Positions 35,643 through 44,484 of a stretch of DNA of 64,000 nucleotides are shown one piece after another. The stretch covers positions 682,001 to 746,000 of the forward strand of contig NZ_CP041406.1 in assembly GCF_014905135.1 (NCBI RefSeq), in the 5' to 3' direction. The notes under the pieces were generated by a model that saw only the letters and a program-made list of their open reading frames with translations, did not search any database and was not told the origin of the DNA. This DNA comes from Sulfurimonas paralvinellae (GTDB lineage: Bacteria; Campylobacterota; Campylobacteria; Campylobacterales; Sulfurimonadaceae). Numbering within the stretch: position 1 is the stretch's first letter; each line of letters begins with the position of its first letter. The position numbers were made by a program, and so were the translations under genes.

Positions 35643-36056
35643 GTGAGGATATTTTTACAGATTTTACTGCCATTGGTGTTACTTGGCAGTGCATCTTTTG
35701 CCAATGATTTTAAAGAAGTTTTTAAAATTTCGTTAAAAAAGGATGAGCAAAAGAAAATTCTTGTAAAATATGCCGACAAAGAGAAACTTTTTGTCTTTAG
35801 ATGGACGCTTTATGTCAATGATGGTCTTGTAACACTTTACAGTTACGACAAATTCGTTGCACAGAATATGCTCTATCTAAACCATAAAAACCAATCATTG
35901 CGTATTAAACTTAGAGACGATGGGCAGAATTATTATAATCCTCCTTACTTCTTACTCAAGTTTAAAGCCTTTGAGAACAATGAAGCGAAGTTTGAACTCT
36001 ATTTGTATGATCCACAGATGCAAATAGCGTTGAAATTTTTAAAAAATAAAAATTAG
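35643..36056 (+). CDS. Exported protein of unknown function
   Basis: About 137 aa if read from the GTG at 35643 (an in-frame ATG at 35613 would add ten residues and overlap the previous gene). A signal peptide VRIFLQILLPLVLLGSASFA is followed by a beta-rich domain (FVFRWTLYVNDGLVTLYSYD, then LRIKLRDDGQNYYNPPYFL). Probably periplasmic. The GTG start lies within a TGCGTGAG word (35640-35647). Position matches a putative exported protein before the prenyl transferase in C. jejuni. Confidence 0.7.
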   Translation: MRIFLQILLPLVLLGSASFANDFKEVFKISLKKDEQKKILVKYADKEKLFVFRWTLYVNDGLVTLYSYDKFVAQNMLYLNHKNQSLRIKLRDDGQNYYNPPYFLLKFKAFENNEAKFELYLYDPQMQIALKFLKNKN

Positions 36057-36065
36057 AAGAGATAT

Positions 36066-36953
36066 ATGCAAAGAGTCGAAGCAGAATTAGAGAGATTGAT
36101 AAACGAGATTGATTATGATGAGGTGACGCGTCTGTTTAAAAGCCTGAGCGGTGGAAAACGTCTGCGTGCGAAGCTTATTTTGAAAATTGCAAAAGATGCA
36201 AAGGATGCTCCTTTGTTGGCTGCGATAGTTGAGCTCATACATGCCGCTTCACTTCTGCATGATGATGTCATCGATGAAGCAGATACACGCCGTGGAGCTG
36301 CCTCTGTCAATGCAACAGATGGCTCAAAAACCGCTGTAATGCTTGGAGATATCCTCTACTCAAAGGCTTTTACCGAACTTGTTAATTTTGACAAAGAGAT
36401 AGCACAGACCATAGCTGCATCGGTTACGGCACTCTCAAAAGGCGAGATGATGGATGTGAAGATGGCCGAAGCATTTAACAGTGACGAAGAGCTTTATCTT
36501 AATATGCTTTACTTGAAAACGGCAACACTCATAGAAGCAGCGGCAAAAGCAGCGGCGCTTTTAGCCGGAAAAGATCCTCACTCTCACGCACTCTATGGAA
36601 GAAACCTTGGACTCTCCTTCCAGATCATCGATGATATCTTGGATATTACAGCTGATGAAGCTACTCTTGGAAAGCCTGCAATGAACGACTTTGTAGAGGG
36701 AAAATGTACACTGCCGTACATTTATCTTTTTGAAGCTTTGGAAAGTGATGAAAAAGAGCGGCTTGTCAATGCTCACGCAAAAGCGATCGATACAGAGGAA
36801 AATACCTGGATACGTTCAAAAATGGATGAACATCAAACTGTCAACCGCTCTTTTGCACTTGCACAAAAGCTCTCAAATGAAGCGCAGGCAGTCATGAAAG
36901 ATGATGCCGAACTTGTCGGCATTTTAGAAACTATGATACAAAGAAGTTATTAA
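36066..36953 (+). CDS. Polyprenyl diphosphate synthase (octaprenyl-type)
   Basis: A protein of 295 aa. First Asp-rich motif LLHDDVIDEADTRRG (about residues 60-74) and second QIIDDILDITADE (about 184-196) chelate Mg2+ for chain elongation; GGKRLRAKLILKI is the N-terminal substrate segment. Probably makes the menaquinone side chain, which fits the mqn-type UbiD gene later in the run. Overlaps hemA by 1 nt. Two TGCGTGAG words (36583, 36772) in the same orientation. Confidence 0.92.
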   Translation: MQRVEAELERLINEIDYDEVTRLFKSLSGGKRLRAKLILKIAKDAKDAPLLAAIVELIHAASLLHDDVIDEADTRRGAASVNATDGSKTAVMLGDILYSKAFTELVNFDKEIAQTIAASVTALSKGEMMDVKMAEAFNSDEELYLNMLYLKTATLIEAAAKAAALLAGKDPHSHALYGRNLGLSFQIIDDILDITADEATLGKPAMNDFVEGKCTLPYIYLFEALESDEKERLVNAHAKAIDTEENTWIRSKMDEHQTVNRSFALAQKLSNEAQAVMKDDAELVGILETMIQRSY

Positions 36954-38233
36954 TGCACTATTTAACAATCAGTCTATCACATAAAAACAGCGATATCGAG
37001 CTTAGAGAAAAATTCACTTATACAGATGATGAAAAAGAGGCCTGCCTCAAGCGTCTCGTACAATCTCCTTCCATCAGTGAAGCGATGATGCTTGCAACCT
37101 GTAACAGAATGGAAATATATGTCTGCTGCAGCGATATAGAAGACGCTGTCAATCACATTATGACACTCTTGACATTTAAAGGCGGACTTTCCGCAGAATT
37201 TTTAAAGCAGACAGCTGAGATAGTCGATGACAGTAGTGCCATTCATCATCTTTTTGCAGTGGCGAGTTCCATTGACTCCATGGTTGTCGGTGAGACGCAG
37301 ATAGCCGGTCAACTCAAAGATGCTTACCGTTTTGCCCATGAGAAAGGCTTTGCTCAGAAAAAAATGTCCCGAGCCGTCTCACATGCGTTTAAATGTGCCG
37401 CAAAAGTGAGAAATCATACTGATATCTCATCAAAGCCTGTTTCCGTCGCATCCGTTGCGATAGGACAGATAAAAGAGCAAGTGGATGACCTTCATACGAA
37501 AAAAGCACTTGTTATCGGTGTGGGTGAGATGAGTGAGATCTGTGCAAAACATCTTGTCTCAGACGGCGTTGAGACATACATTACAAACAGAACGAAGCAA
37601 AAAGCTGAAACTTTGGCGGCAGACTGTAATGCCAAAGTGTATGAGTTTGGAAGTTTGGATAAAGCTGTCAACGAGTTCGATATTATTTTTACAGCGACAA
37701 GCGCACAGTATCCTATTATTACCAACGAACTTATAGAGAGAGTGGATTTTAAAAGATTTTGGTTTGACTTGGCAATTCCGCGAGATATTGACCTTACGCC
37801 AAGAGATGATATCTATCTTTTTGTAGTTGATGATATTAAAGAGATTGTCAATGCCAATCGAGCCGATAGAGAGCAGTATGTACGTCAGGCTCACGGCATT
37901 GTAGGGCGAAGCGTAGTTGAGTTCTTTGAGTGGCTTGATGCACTTAATGTAGAGCCAATCATCAAAGAGATATATAAAAAAGCAGATACCGCAGTGGAGA
38001 TTGAAACGCAGCGCGCTTTGAAAAAAGGTTTCATTCCAAAAGAGTATGAGTTTGAAGCAAATAAAATGGCAAAACAGGCAATAAAACGATTTTTGCATGA
38101 TATGACGAAAAAGATGCGTGAGGCATCACATGAAGCAAAAAGTGATACGGTGACAGGTGCTATGCAGTACATCTTAAATGATGAGCATGATAATATCCCA
38201 GACCAATACAAACACCATTTAAAAAAGGATTAG
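36953..38233 (+). CDS. hemA: Glutamyl-tRNA reductase
   Basis: A protein of 426 aa. Catalytic Cys50 in MLATCNRMEIYV; the substrate loop DSMVVGETQIAGQLKDAYRFA follows, then an NADPH domain (KALVIGVGEMSEICAKHL) and a C-terminal dimerisation helix region. First committed step of haem synthesis from glutamyl-tRNA. Coupled to the prenyl synthase and followed 3 nt later by proS. hemC is four genes downstream. TGCGTGAG at 38115-38122. Confidence 0.96.
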   Translation: MHYLTISLSHKNSDIELREKFTYTDDEKEACLKRLVQSPSISEAMMLATCNRMEIYVCCSDIEDAVNHIMTLLTFKGGLSAEFLKQTAEIVDDSSAIHHLFAVASSIDSMVVGETQIAGQLKDAYRFAHEKGFAQKKMSRAVSHAFKCAAKVRNHTDISSKPVSVASVAIGQIKEQVDDLHTKKALVIGVGEMSEICAKHLVSDGVETYITNRTKQKAETLAADCNAKVYEFGSLDKAVNEFDIIFTATSAQYPIITNELIERVDFKRFWFDLAIPRDIDLTPRDDIYLFVVDDIKEIVNANRADREQYVRQAHGIVGRSVVEFFEWLDALNVEPIIKEIYKKADTAVEIETQRALKKGFIPKEYEFEANKMAKQAIKRFLHDMTKKMREASHEAKSDTVTGAMQYILNDEHDNIPDQYKHHLKKD

Positions 38234-38236
38234 AAT

Positions 38237-39940
38237 TTGAGAAGAAGCAGAGCATTTATACCTACATCAAAAGAGGCGCCTTCAGATGCCTCACTGCCTA
38301 GTCACATCTTCTTGTCGCGTGCCGGCTTTATTACACAGGTTGCAGCGGGGCTTTACAACTATCTGCCGCTTGCAAAACGTGTTATCAAAAAAATCGAAGC
38401 AATCATAAACGAAGAGATGACAAAAGTAGGAGCGCAGGAAGTTGAACTCTCTTTTGTTACACCGGCTGACCTGTGGGCTGAAAGTGGAAGAATCGAGAAG
38501 TTCGGTAAAGAGCTGTTACGTTTTAAAGATAGAAAGAACAATCTTTTTGTACTGGGTCCGACACATGAAGAGATGATGGTCGATCTTGTACGTAACCGTG
38601 TGACATCATACAAAAATCTGCCGCTTAATCTCTACCAGATAAAGACCAAGTTTCGCGATGAGGCACGTCCTCGTTTTGGATTGATGCGTGGACGTGAGTT
38701 CATTATGAAAGATGGTTACTCTTTTCATGCAGATACTGAGGATCTTGACCGTGAATTTGATGCTATGGAAGTAGCTTACAAAAAGATACTAACACGTCTC
38801 GGGCTTGACTTTAGAGTGGTAGAGGCGGACAGTGGTGCCATAGGCGGCAGCGGTTCAAAGGAGTTGATGGTACTCGCTGACAGTGGTGAAGATACTATAG
38901 CAGTCTGTTCAAAATGTGAATACGGTGCCAATATCGAAGCGGCAAAAAGAAGTAGACGCAGTAATATTCCTGAAGCCCCCGAAGCTGAGTTTAACAAGTT
39001 CTTGACACCGAATGTCAAGAGTATCGATGAACTTGCTGAATTTTTTAAAGTTGATCCGTACTATACAGTCAAGTGTGTTGCAAAAAGAGTTATCTATGAA
39101 GATGAGAGCGAAATTGTCCTTTTCTTTGTACGTGGTTGTGATAATCTCCAAGAAGTCAAGGCAGTCAACGCAACCGATGCACTTGATATTGTCGATGTGA
39201 GTGAAGAAGAGCTGCGTGAGATAGGTTTGGAGCCAGGATTTATAGGACCACTCGATCAGGATAAGGCAAAACATGTCATTGACAGTGATCTCAAAAGTGC
39301 GAAAAATCTCATCTGCGGTGCAAATGAAGCTGATAATCACTTCATAGGTGTTGATCTTGGCATCTTGGATGATGTGGCATATTTTGCTGAAATAGCAGAG
39401 GTTAACGAAGGTGATATCTGTCCAAATTGTGACGGTGAACTCTCTTTTACCAAGGGAATCGAAGTCGGACATATCTTCAAGCTTGGTACAACATACTCAA
39501 GTGCGCTCAAAGCGGAGTTTTTAGATGAAAACGGTAAAAGTCAGCCATTTATCATGGGAACATACGGTATGGGTGTGAGTCGTCTGGTAGCGGCAGTCAT
39601 AGAACAACATCATGATGATAACGGCTGTAAATGGACAAAAGCAACTGCTCCATATATGGTAAACATTATGGTGAGCAACATTAAAGATGAGGCTCAGGTA
39701 GAGCTTGGTGAAAAACTTTACGGACAGCTGCAAGAGAGCGGTGTGGAAGTGATGATCGATGATAGAAAAGAGCGTTTTGGATTTAAGATGAAAGATGCAG
39801 AGCTTATCGGTTTTCCATATACGGTTATTATCGGTAAAGAGCTGGCAAACGGACAAGTTCAGATCTACAATCGCCAAACGACTGAAAAAACAGCCGTAGC
39901 GGCAGATGATATCTATGCAAAAATCATGGAAATACTTTAG
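38237..39940 (+). CDS. proS: Prolyl-tRNA synthetase (bacterial type)
   Basis: A protein of 567 aa, TTG start. Class II motifs are visible: motif 1 around [17 protein letters not shown], motif 2 [19 protein letters not shown], motif 3 [14 protein letters not shown]. The editing (YbaK-like) insertion lies between motifs 2 and 3 (about 215-390). The anticodon-binding domain ends the protein. The TTG start is chosen because the protein's conserved N-terminus ([17 protein letters not shown]) begins there. TGCGTGAG at 39213-39220. Confidence 0.96.
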   Translation: MRRSRAFIPTSKEAPSDASLPSHIFLSRAGFITQVAAGLYNYLPLAKRVIKKIEAIINEEMTKVGAQEVELSFVTPADLWAESGRIEKFGKELLRFKDRKNNLFVLGPTHEEMMVDLVRNRVTSYKNLPLNLYQIKTKFRDEARPRFGLMRGREFIMKDGYSFHADTEDLDREFDAMEVAYKKILTRLGLDFRVVEADSGAIGGSGSKELMVLADSGEDTIAVCSKCEYGANIEAAKRSRRSNIPEAPEAEFNKFLTPNVKSIDELAEFFKVDPYYTVKCVAKRVIYEDESEIVLFFVRGCDNLQEVKAVNATDALDIVDVSEEELREIGLEPGFIGPLDQDKAKHVIDSDLKSAKNLICGANEADNHFIGVDLGILDDVAYFAEIAEVNEGDICPNCDGELSFTKGIEVGHIFKLGTTYSSALKAEFLDENGKSQPFIMGTYGMGVSRLVAAVIEQHHDDNGCKWTKATAPYMVNIMVSNIKDEAQVELGEKLYGQLQESGVEVMIDDRKERFGFKMKDAELIGFPYTVIIGKELANGQVQIYNRQTTEKTAVAADDIYAKIMEIL

Positions 39941-40375
39941 ATGATCTATTTTTTACTCTATCTCTTTCTTGAAGTACTTGTCTCTGTGCAGATATCTTCT
40001 GCCATTGGAGGACTCGCTACTTTTTTTGAGATACTCTTAACGGCATTTGTGGGTATCTCCATTCTTGTGAATTTTCGAAAAACCCTTGTGGAAAATATGA
40101 CAGCAGTATCTTACAACTGCATCGATCTTGAACAGTTTCAAAGGCTCAATCTTTTTACGCTCATTGGTGCTATTTTGCTAATAATTCCGGGATTTTTGAC
40201 TGATATTATCGGTATATTATTACAGTTCAGTGCTTTTACGAGTATGATTGTTAACCGATATAATGTAAAATCAGGTAATTGTAATGCCTCATTTGAGGAT
40301 GAAAATATTAATATGAAAAAGGATTCAGATGTCATTGATGTTGAAATTATTGAGCATAACACTCCTCTTAAATAG
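39941..40375 (+). CDS. FxsA family membrane protein
   Basis: A protein of 144 aa with three to four hydrophobic helices in residues 1-105 and a charged tail. LFLEVLVSVQISSAIGG and LFTLIGAILLIIPGFLTDIIG are typical for FxsA. The ATG follows the proS stop with no gap. The last 47 nt (or 38, depending on start) overlap the dsb gene in another frame, an unusually long overlap. Role in Gram-negatives other than phage exclusion is not known. Confidence 0.85.
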   Translation: MIYFLLYLFLEVLVSVQISSAIGGLATFFEILLTAFVGISILVNFRKTLVENMTAVSYNCIDLEQFQRLNLFTLIGAILLIIPGFLTDIIGILLQFSAFTSMIVNRYNVKSGNCNASFEDENINMKKDSDVIDVEIIEHNTPLK

Positions 40376-41162
40376 TTTTGTCTATGCGGCAAATATAAGT
40401 GATAAAGTTGAAGATTTTTTAGATGATAAATTTATGGAAAATCCACGGCTGAAATCTGTCGATGTGAAAGTTTCCGATGTTGTTCCTCTTTCTCAGTTAA
40501 AAGGCTGGAATGCTTATATTGTCGATGTAAAAGCGTATCTGAAATCAAAGCCTAAAAGGCTCATTAAACAGAGAATGATATGGTTTTCAAATGGTCGCAT
40601 CATTACAAAAGAGCTGACAGATATGCAAGACGGCGAAAGTTTGACAGACCTTGTAAAACCACCTTTTAAAGATGAATACTATACAAAAGAGAATCTTATT
40701 TTCGGTAACGCTGATGCGAAGCATAAAGTGGCAATCTTTTCAGATCCGCTCTGTCCATTTTGTAAAGGCTTTGTTCCCGGTGCGCTTGATTATATGAAAA
40801 AACAGCCTGAAAAATTTGCAGTCTATTACTATCATTTTCCACTTGAACGTCTGCATCCTGCTTCAGTACATCTTGTAAAGGCAGCTGCAGCAGCAGAACT
40901 GCAGGGACATAAAAATGTTGTCGAAAAACTCTATAAAGTTCATGTCAATTCAAATGAGAGAGATGTTAAAAAAATTCTTGGAGCATTCAATAAAGTTGAA
41001 GGAACAAATCTAACACCAAAAGATCTCAATACTCCAGCAGTCATTAAACAGGTAAATCACGATTATGATACTGCAAATGCCGTAATGGTAAGTGGGACAC
41101 CCACAATTTATCTTGATGGAAAAGTAGACAATACAAAGCAAAAATATTTGAAAGTTAAATAG
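40329..41162 (+). CDS. Periplasmic thiol:disulfide isomerase/oxidoreductase, DsbC/DsbG type
   Basis: A protein of 277 aa with a signal peptide (residues 1-20, ending FVYA), a small N-terminal domain (about 22-110) and a thioredoxin-fold domain with active site CPFC at 142-145 in FSDPLCPFCKGFVPGALDY and the cis-Pro loop in SGTPTIYLDG. Probably isomerises or reduces disulfides of exported proteins. The start may also be at 40338. It sits between an fxsA-like gene and hemC, where C. jejuni has no such gene as I remember. A haem or cytochrome c maturation link is possible but unproven. Confidence 0.87.
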   Translation: MSLMLKLLSITLLLNSFVYAANISDKVEDFLDDKFMENPRLKSVDVKVSDVVPLSQLKGWNAYIVDVKAYLKSKPKRLIKQRMIWFSNGRIITKELTDMQDGESLTDLVKPPFKDEYYTKENLIFGNADAKHKVAIFSDPLCPFCKGFVPGALDYMKKQPEKFAVYYYHFPLERLHPASVHLVKAAAAAELQGHKNVVEKLYKVHVNSNERDVKKILGAFNKVEGTNLTPKDLNTPAVIKQVNHDYDTANAVMVSGTPTIYLDGKVDNTKQKYLKVK

Positions 41163-42122
41163 ATGAAAAAATTAAGAATTGCAACACGCGTATCTGATCT
41201 TGCACTGTGGCAGGCATATTATATTAAAGAGAGAGTTGAAAAAGCATATCCTGAGATAGAAGTAGAACTCAATAAGATCGTCAGTAACGGCGATAAGGTA
41301 TTGGATAAGCCGCTTGCGCTCATTGGGGGTAAAGGACACTTTACAAAAGAGCTTGAAGATGCAATGCTCGCAGGCGAAGCGGATATGGCGGTACACTCTT
41401 TAAAAGATGTACCGACTTATATTCCGCAAGGACTTGAACTCGCAGCCGTTACACAACGGCAGGATCAAAGTGATGTCTTTTTATCACATAAGTACAAAAG
41501 TTTGGAAGATCTGCCGCAGGGTGCAGTCGTTGGGACTACAAGTCTGCGAAGACGCATGCAGTTACTGGTACAAAGACCGGATTTGAAACTGAAAGATCTT
41601 CGAGGCAATGTCAACACACGTTTGAGAAAATTGGCAGAAGGGCAGTATGATGCGATTATTTTGGCATATATCGGACTGCATAGACTTGATCTTTTAAAAG
41701 ATATACCGCATGTTGAAAAACTCTCACTTGACATGATGATACCACCGATGGGACAAGCTGCTCTTGGCATTGAGATTGTGCAGGGTAATGAAAAACTTTA
41801 CGAGATAGCACAAAGCCTTAATGATATAGACACCTATCTTTGTACACAGATCGAACGTGACTTTATCTCTAAAATCGGCGCAGGATGTTCTGCTCCGGTT
41901 GCCTGTAATGCTGTGCGTGAGGGAGATGAGATCGTTTTTAGAGTGATGCTCGGTTTTCCTAACGGTACAAAAATTATGCGTGAACGCGCTGTTGTGAGTA
42001 TAGAAGAGAGTGAAAATCTTGGTGTAGAGATAGCTGAGCTTATGATAGCTGAGGGTGCTTTGGAACTTTTGGCTGAAGCGGAAAAAACAGCATTCAAAGA
42101 TGAAATGCCACAAAGGTTATAA
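41163..42122 (+). CDS. hemC: Porphobilinogen deaminase (hydroxymethylbilane synthase)
   Basis: A protein of 319 aa. RIATRVSDLALWQAYYIKE at the N-terminus, catalytic Asp region EADMAVHSLKDVPT, GTTSLRRRMQLL and DLRGNVNTRLRKL for cofactor/substrate contacts, and the dipyrromethane-binding Cys in KIGAGCSAPVA. Haem synthesis, four PBG to hydroxymethylbilane. It directly abuts dsb upstream and ubiD downstream with no gap. TGCGTGAG at 41924-41931. Confidence 0.97.
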   Translation: MKKLRIATRVSDLALWQAYYIKERVEKAYPEIEVELNKIVSNGDKVLDKPLALIGGKGHFTKELEDAMLAGEADMAVHSLKDVPTYIPQGLELAAVTQRQDQSDVFLSHKYKSLEDLPQGAVVGTTSLRRRMQLLVQRPDLKLKDLRGNVNTRLRKLAEGQYDAIILAYIGLHRLDLLKDIPHVEKLSLDMMIPPMGQAALGIEIVQGNEKLYEIAQSLNDIDTYLCTQIERDFISKIGAGCSAPVACNAVREGDEIVFRVMLGFPNGTKIMRERAVVSIEESENLGVEIAELMIAEGALELLAEAEKTAFKDEMPQRL

Positions 42123-43937
42123 ATGAAAAAAACGATTAATCTTTTAAAGAAACATGATGAACTCAAAGTTATAGACGCTGAGCTTGATATTTACCTTGAA
42201 ATTCCGCATATAGCATATGCAGAGGTTAAAAAAGAAGATGGAGGCAAAGCACTTCTTTTTACAAATGTCGTCGATAAAAAAAGAGATGTAAAGTTTGACG
42301 AGCCGGTAATGATGAATGTTTTTGGCTCATATAAGAGATGTGAGCTTCTTTTTGGCCGAACCATCGAATCAGTAGCTGATGAGATTACAAAACTTTTGCA
42401 TATGAAACCGCCTGCCGGATTTATGCAAAAGATAGATATGGCAAAAGAGCTTTTTTCACTGAAAAATATCTTTCCAAAACGCCTCAAAGGCGAGGGCGAG
42501 TGTCAGCAGATAAAATATCTTGAAGATGAGATAGACCTTTACAAACTGCCTGTTCTTACAACCTGGGAACAAGACGGCGGCCCGTTCATTACGATGGGGC
42601 AGGTCTATACACAGTCTCTTGACGGGGAAATGGTCAATCTCGGAATGTATAGACTGCAGGTCTATGATAAAAATCATCTCGGTATGCACTGGCAGATTCA
42701 TAAAGACAGTTCTCACTTTTTCGATCAGTATCAAAAAGCAGGGAAAAAGATGCCTGTCTCCATCGGAATCGGAGGCAATCCTCTTTATACCTGGTGTGCA
42801 ACGGCACCACTTCCTTATGGCGTGAATGAACTGCTTATGTATGGTCTTATCACAAAAGAGCCTGCACAGCTTGTAAAATCACTCACAACACCGCTTTACA
42901 TTCCAAAAGATGTCGATTATGTCATTGAGGGCTGGGTAGATCCTAGTGAGCTTAAGATTGAAGGTCCGTTTGGTGACCATACAGGGTATTATACACTTGA
43001 AGAGCCGTATCCGGTACTTGAAGTAAGTGCCATTAGCATGAAAAACGAGAGAACATATCTGGCAACGGTAGTAGGAAAACCTCCTTTGGAAGACAAATAT
43101 ATGGGTTGGGCTACAGGAAAAATATTCTTTCCTCTTCTCAAGACAACCGCACCGGATCTTATTGATTATCATATGCCGGAAAATGCAGGTTTTCATAATC
43201 TTATTTTAGCAAAGATGCAGCCGCTTTATAAAGGGCATGCAAAACAGTTCATGCACGCTTTTTGGGGTGCAGGACAGATGAGTTTTGTAAAACATACTGT
43301 TTTTGTAGATGAAAATGCACCGAAGCTTGAGAATTATGAAGCCTTTGCTACGTATGTGCTGAATCGTTTTACGCCAAAGTCTATGTTCATTACAGAGGGA
43401 ATTTTGGATGCGCTTGATCACTCTTCTCCGGAAACGCTTGTAGGCGGTAAGCTTGGTATTGATGCAACAGCGGCAAATCAGGTAGAAGCACCGCAGCTGT
43501 TAGGAGATTCGGAGTTATTCAAAAGAGTTCAGGAGTTTATCCCTGATGTAGTTGATCTGCACCAGTTTATGAGAAGAACGAAAAATCCGATTACGGTCAT
43601 CAGCGTTAACAAAACGAAAAATGTAAAAGAGTATTTTGATGCACTTGTAACGCTGAGTCCGCATCTTCGTATTGTGGTATTTGTCGATGCTGCAAGAAAT
43701 GATGTTCATAACTCTTATATGCTTGTTTGGCGTGTAACGAACAATATAGATGCACAGCGTGATGTTTTTGTCTCCGGCTTGATGGTCGGTGTCGATGGAA
43801 CAAATAAAAATCAGCTTGACGGCTTTACAAGAGAGTGGCCGGATGATGTCGATTGTACTCAAAGTGTTGTTGAGAGTCTGAAAGCAAGGGGTGTCTGGGA
43901 TTTTGATGATGCACTTTACAATAAGTTTCAATTATAG
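42123..43937 (+). CDS. UbiD-family decarboxylase, menaquinone (futalosine) pathway type
   Basis: A protein of 604 aa, the long UbiD form found in Campylobacterota. Visible blocks include WEQDGGPFITMGQVYTQSLD, GEMVNLGMYRLQVYDKNH-like substrate/prenyl-FMN segment, IGIGGNPLYTWCATAPLPYG and GPFGDHTGYYTLEEPYPVL. The family needs prenylated FMN, made by a UbiX homologue not in the window. In bacteria using the futalosine route it is the likely decarboxylase late in menaquinone synthesis (MqnL-type). End of the run that starts at 35348. Confidence 0.9.
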   Translation: MKKTINLLKKHDELKVIDAELDIYLEIPHIAYAEVKKEDGGKALLFTNVVDKKRDVKFDEPVMMNVFGSYKRCELLFGRTIESVADEITKLLHMKPPAGFMQKIDMAKELFSLKNIFPKRLKGEGECQQIKYLEDEIDLYKLPVLTTWEQDGGPFITMGQVYTQSLDGEMVNLGMYRLQVYDKNHLGMHWQIHKDSSHFFDQYQKAGKKMPVSIGIGGNPLYTWCATAPLPYGVNELLMYGLITKEPAQLVKSLTTPLYIPKDVDYVIEGWVDPSELKIEGPFGDHTGYYTLEEPYPVLEVSAISMKNERTYLATVVGKPPLEDKYMGWATGKIFFPLLKTTAPDLIDYHMPENAGFHNLILAKMQPLYKGHAKQFMHAFWGAGQMSFVKHTVFVDENAPKLENYEAFATYVLNRFTPKSMFITEGILDALDHSSPETLVGGKLGIDATAANQVEAPQLLGDSELFKRVQEFIPDVVDLHQFMRRTKNPITVISVNKTKNVKEYFDALVTLSPHLRIVVFVDAARNDVHNSYMLVWRVTNNIDAQRDVFVSGLMVGVDGTNKNQLDGFTREWPDDVDCTQSVVESLKARGVWDFDDALYNKFQL

Positions 43938-43982
43938 TTTTTTTTGTAATTTTAAAATCAAATTTCAGTGATATAAGGTAAA

Positions 43983-43988
43983 TATAAT
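43983..43988 (+). promoter_or_regulatory. Promoter -10 box of the small cytochrome gene
   Basis: TATAAT, 46 nt before the ATG at 44034. A very strong ribosome site (AGGGGGAT) lies 8 nt before the ATG. Confidence 0.55.
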
Positions 43989-44033
43989 AATTTCTAATGT
44001 AATATGGAGTTAAATTTTTAGGGGGATGCCTTA

Positions 44034-44369
44034 ATGGTCAAAATTCTTTTTATATTTCTTGCAGTGACTATTTTTTCGTTAACGACAGCTGACGCGGCTA
44101 TCTATAAAGGGCAGAGAGTTTTTATTAAGAAATGTCTGAAATGCCATAAAGACGGTCAAAATTTTATATCGAAATATAAACGAAAACATTGGAAAAAGCT
44201 GATGAAACATAAAGGGAAACCTCTAGCAGAACTTCACCTTAAGAGTCAAAAAGCAAAAAAATCCTGGAAATATTTTAAAAGTAAAAGATACGCTAAAAAA
44301 TCAAAACACTTGAAACAGTTTCTTATGGAATATGCAAAAGACAGTGGAAATGTTCCTGCCTGTAACTAA
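44034..44369 (+). CDS. Small, highly basic periplasmic c-type cytochrome
   Basis: A protein of 111 aa with a signal peptide (residues 1-22, ending TADAA). A single haem motif CLKCH occurs about 34 residues in. The mature part is remarkable for lysine: 26 Lys in the whole protein and few acidic residues, so the net charge is strongly positive. A Met near the end (FLMEYAK) could be the distal ligand. It might dock on an acidic partner or on anionic surfaces; the electron partner is not known. It has its own promoter, a strong ribosome site and a terminator, so it is a single-gene unit. Confidence 0.78.
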   Translation: MVKILFIFLAVTIFSLTTADAAIYKGQRVFIKKCLKCHKDGQNFISKYKRKHWKKLMKHKGKPLAELHLKSQKAKKSWKYFKSKRYAKKSKHLKQFLMEYAKDSGNVPACN

Positions 44370-44377
44370 TTCACTTT

Positions 44378-44406
44378 AAGGGAAGTTTTGCACTTCTCTT
44401 TCATTT
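44378..44406 (+). terminator. Terminator of the small cytochrome gene
   Basis: Arms AAGGGAAGT (44378-44386) and ACTTCTCTT (44392-44400) with one G.T pair and a 5-nt loop, followed by the pyrimidine-rich TCATTTCCTCTTT. Confidence 0.6.
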
Positions 44407-44433
44407 CCTCTTTGTAAAATCTCTCTTTTTAGA

Positions 44434-44439
44434 TAAAAT
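44434..44439 (+). promoter_or_regulatory. Promoter -10 box of argH
   Basis: TTAGATAAAAT, 45 nt before the ATG of argH; AAGGGA serves as ribosome site. Confidence 0.4.
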
Positions 44440-44484
44440 ATCAAACTTTTTAATAACTATGAAATAACGCTTAAGGGACAAATA

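Noticed and set aside
37559-38098. 179-codon open frame opposite hemA
   Set aside because: Antisense shadow of a certain gene.
38909-39472. 187-codon open frame opposite proS
   Set aside because: Antisense to a well-conserved synthetase, no ribosome site or motif.
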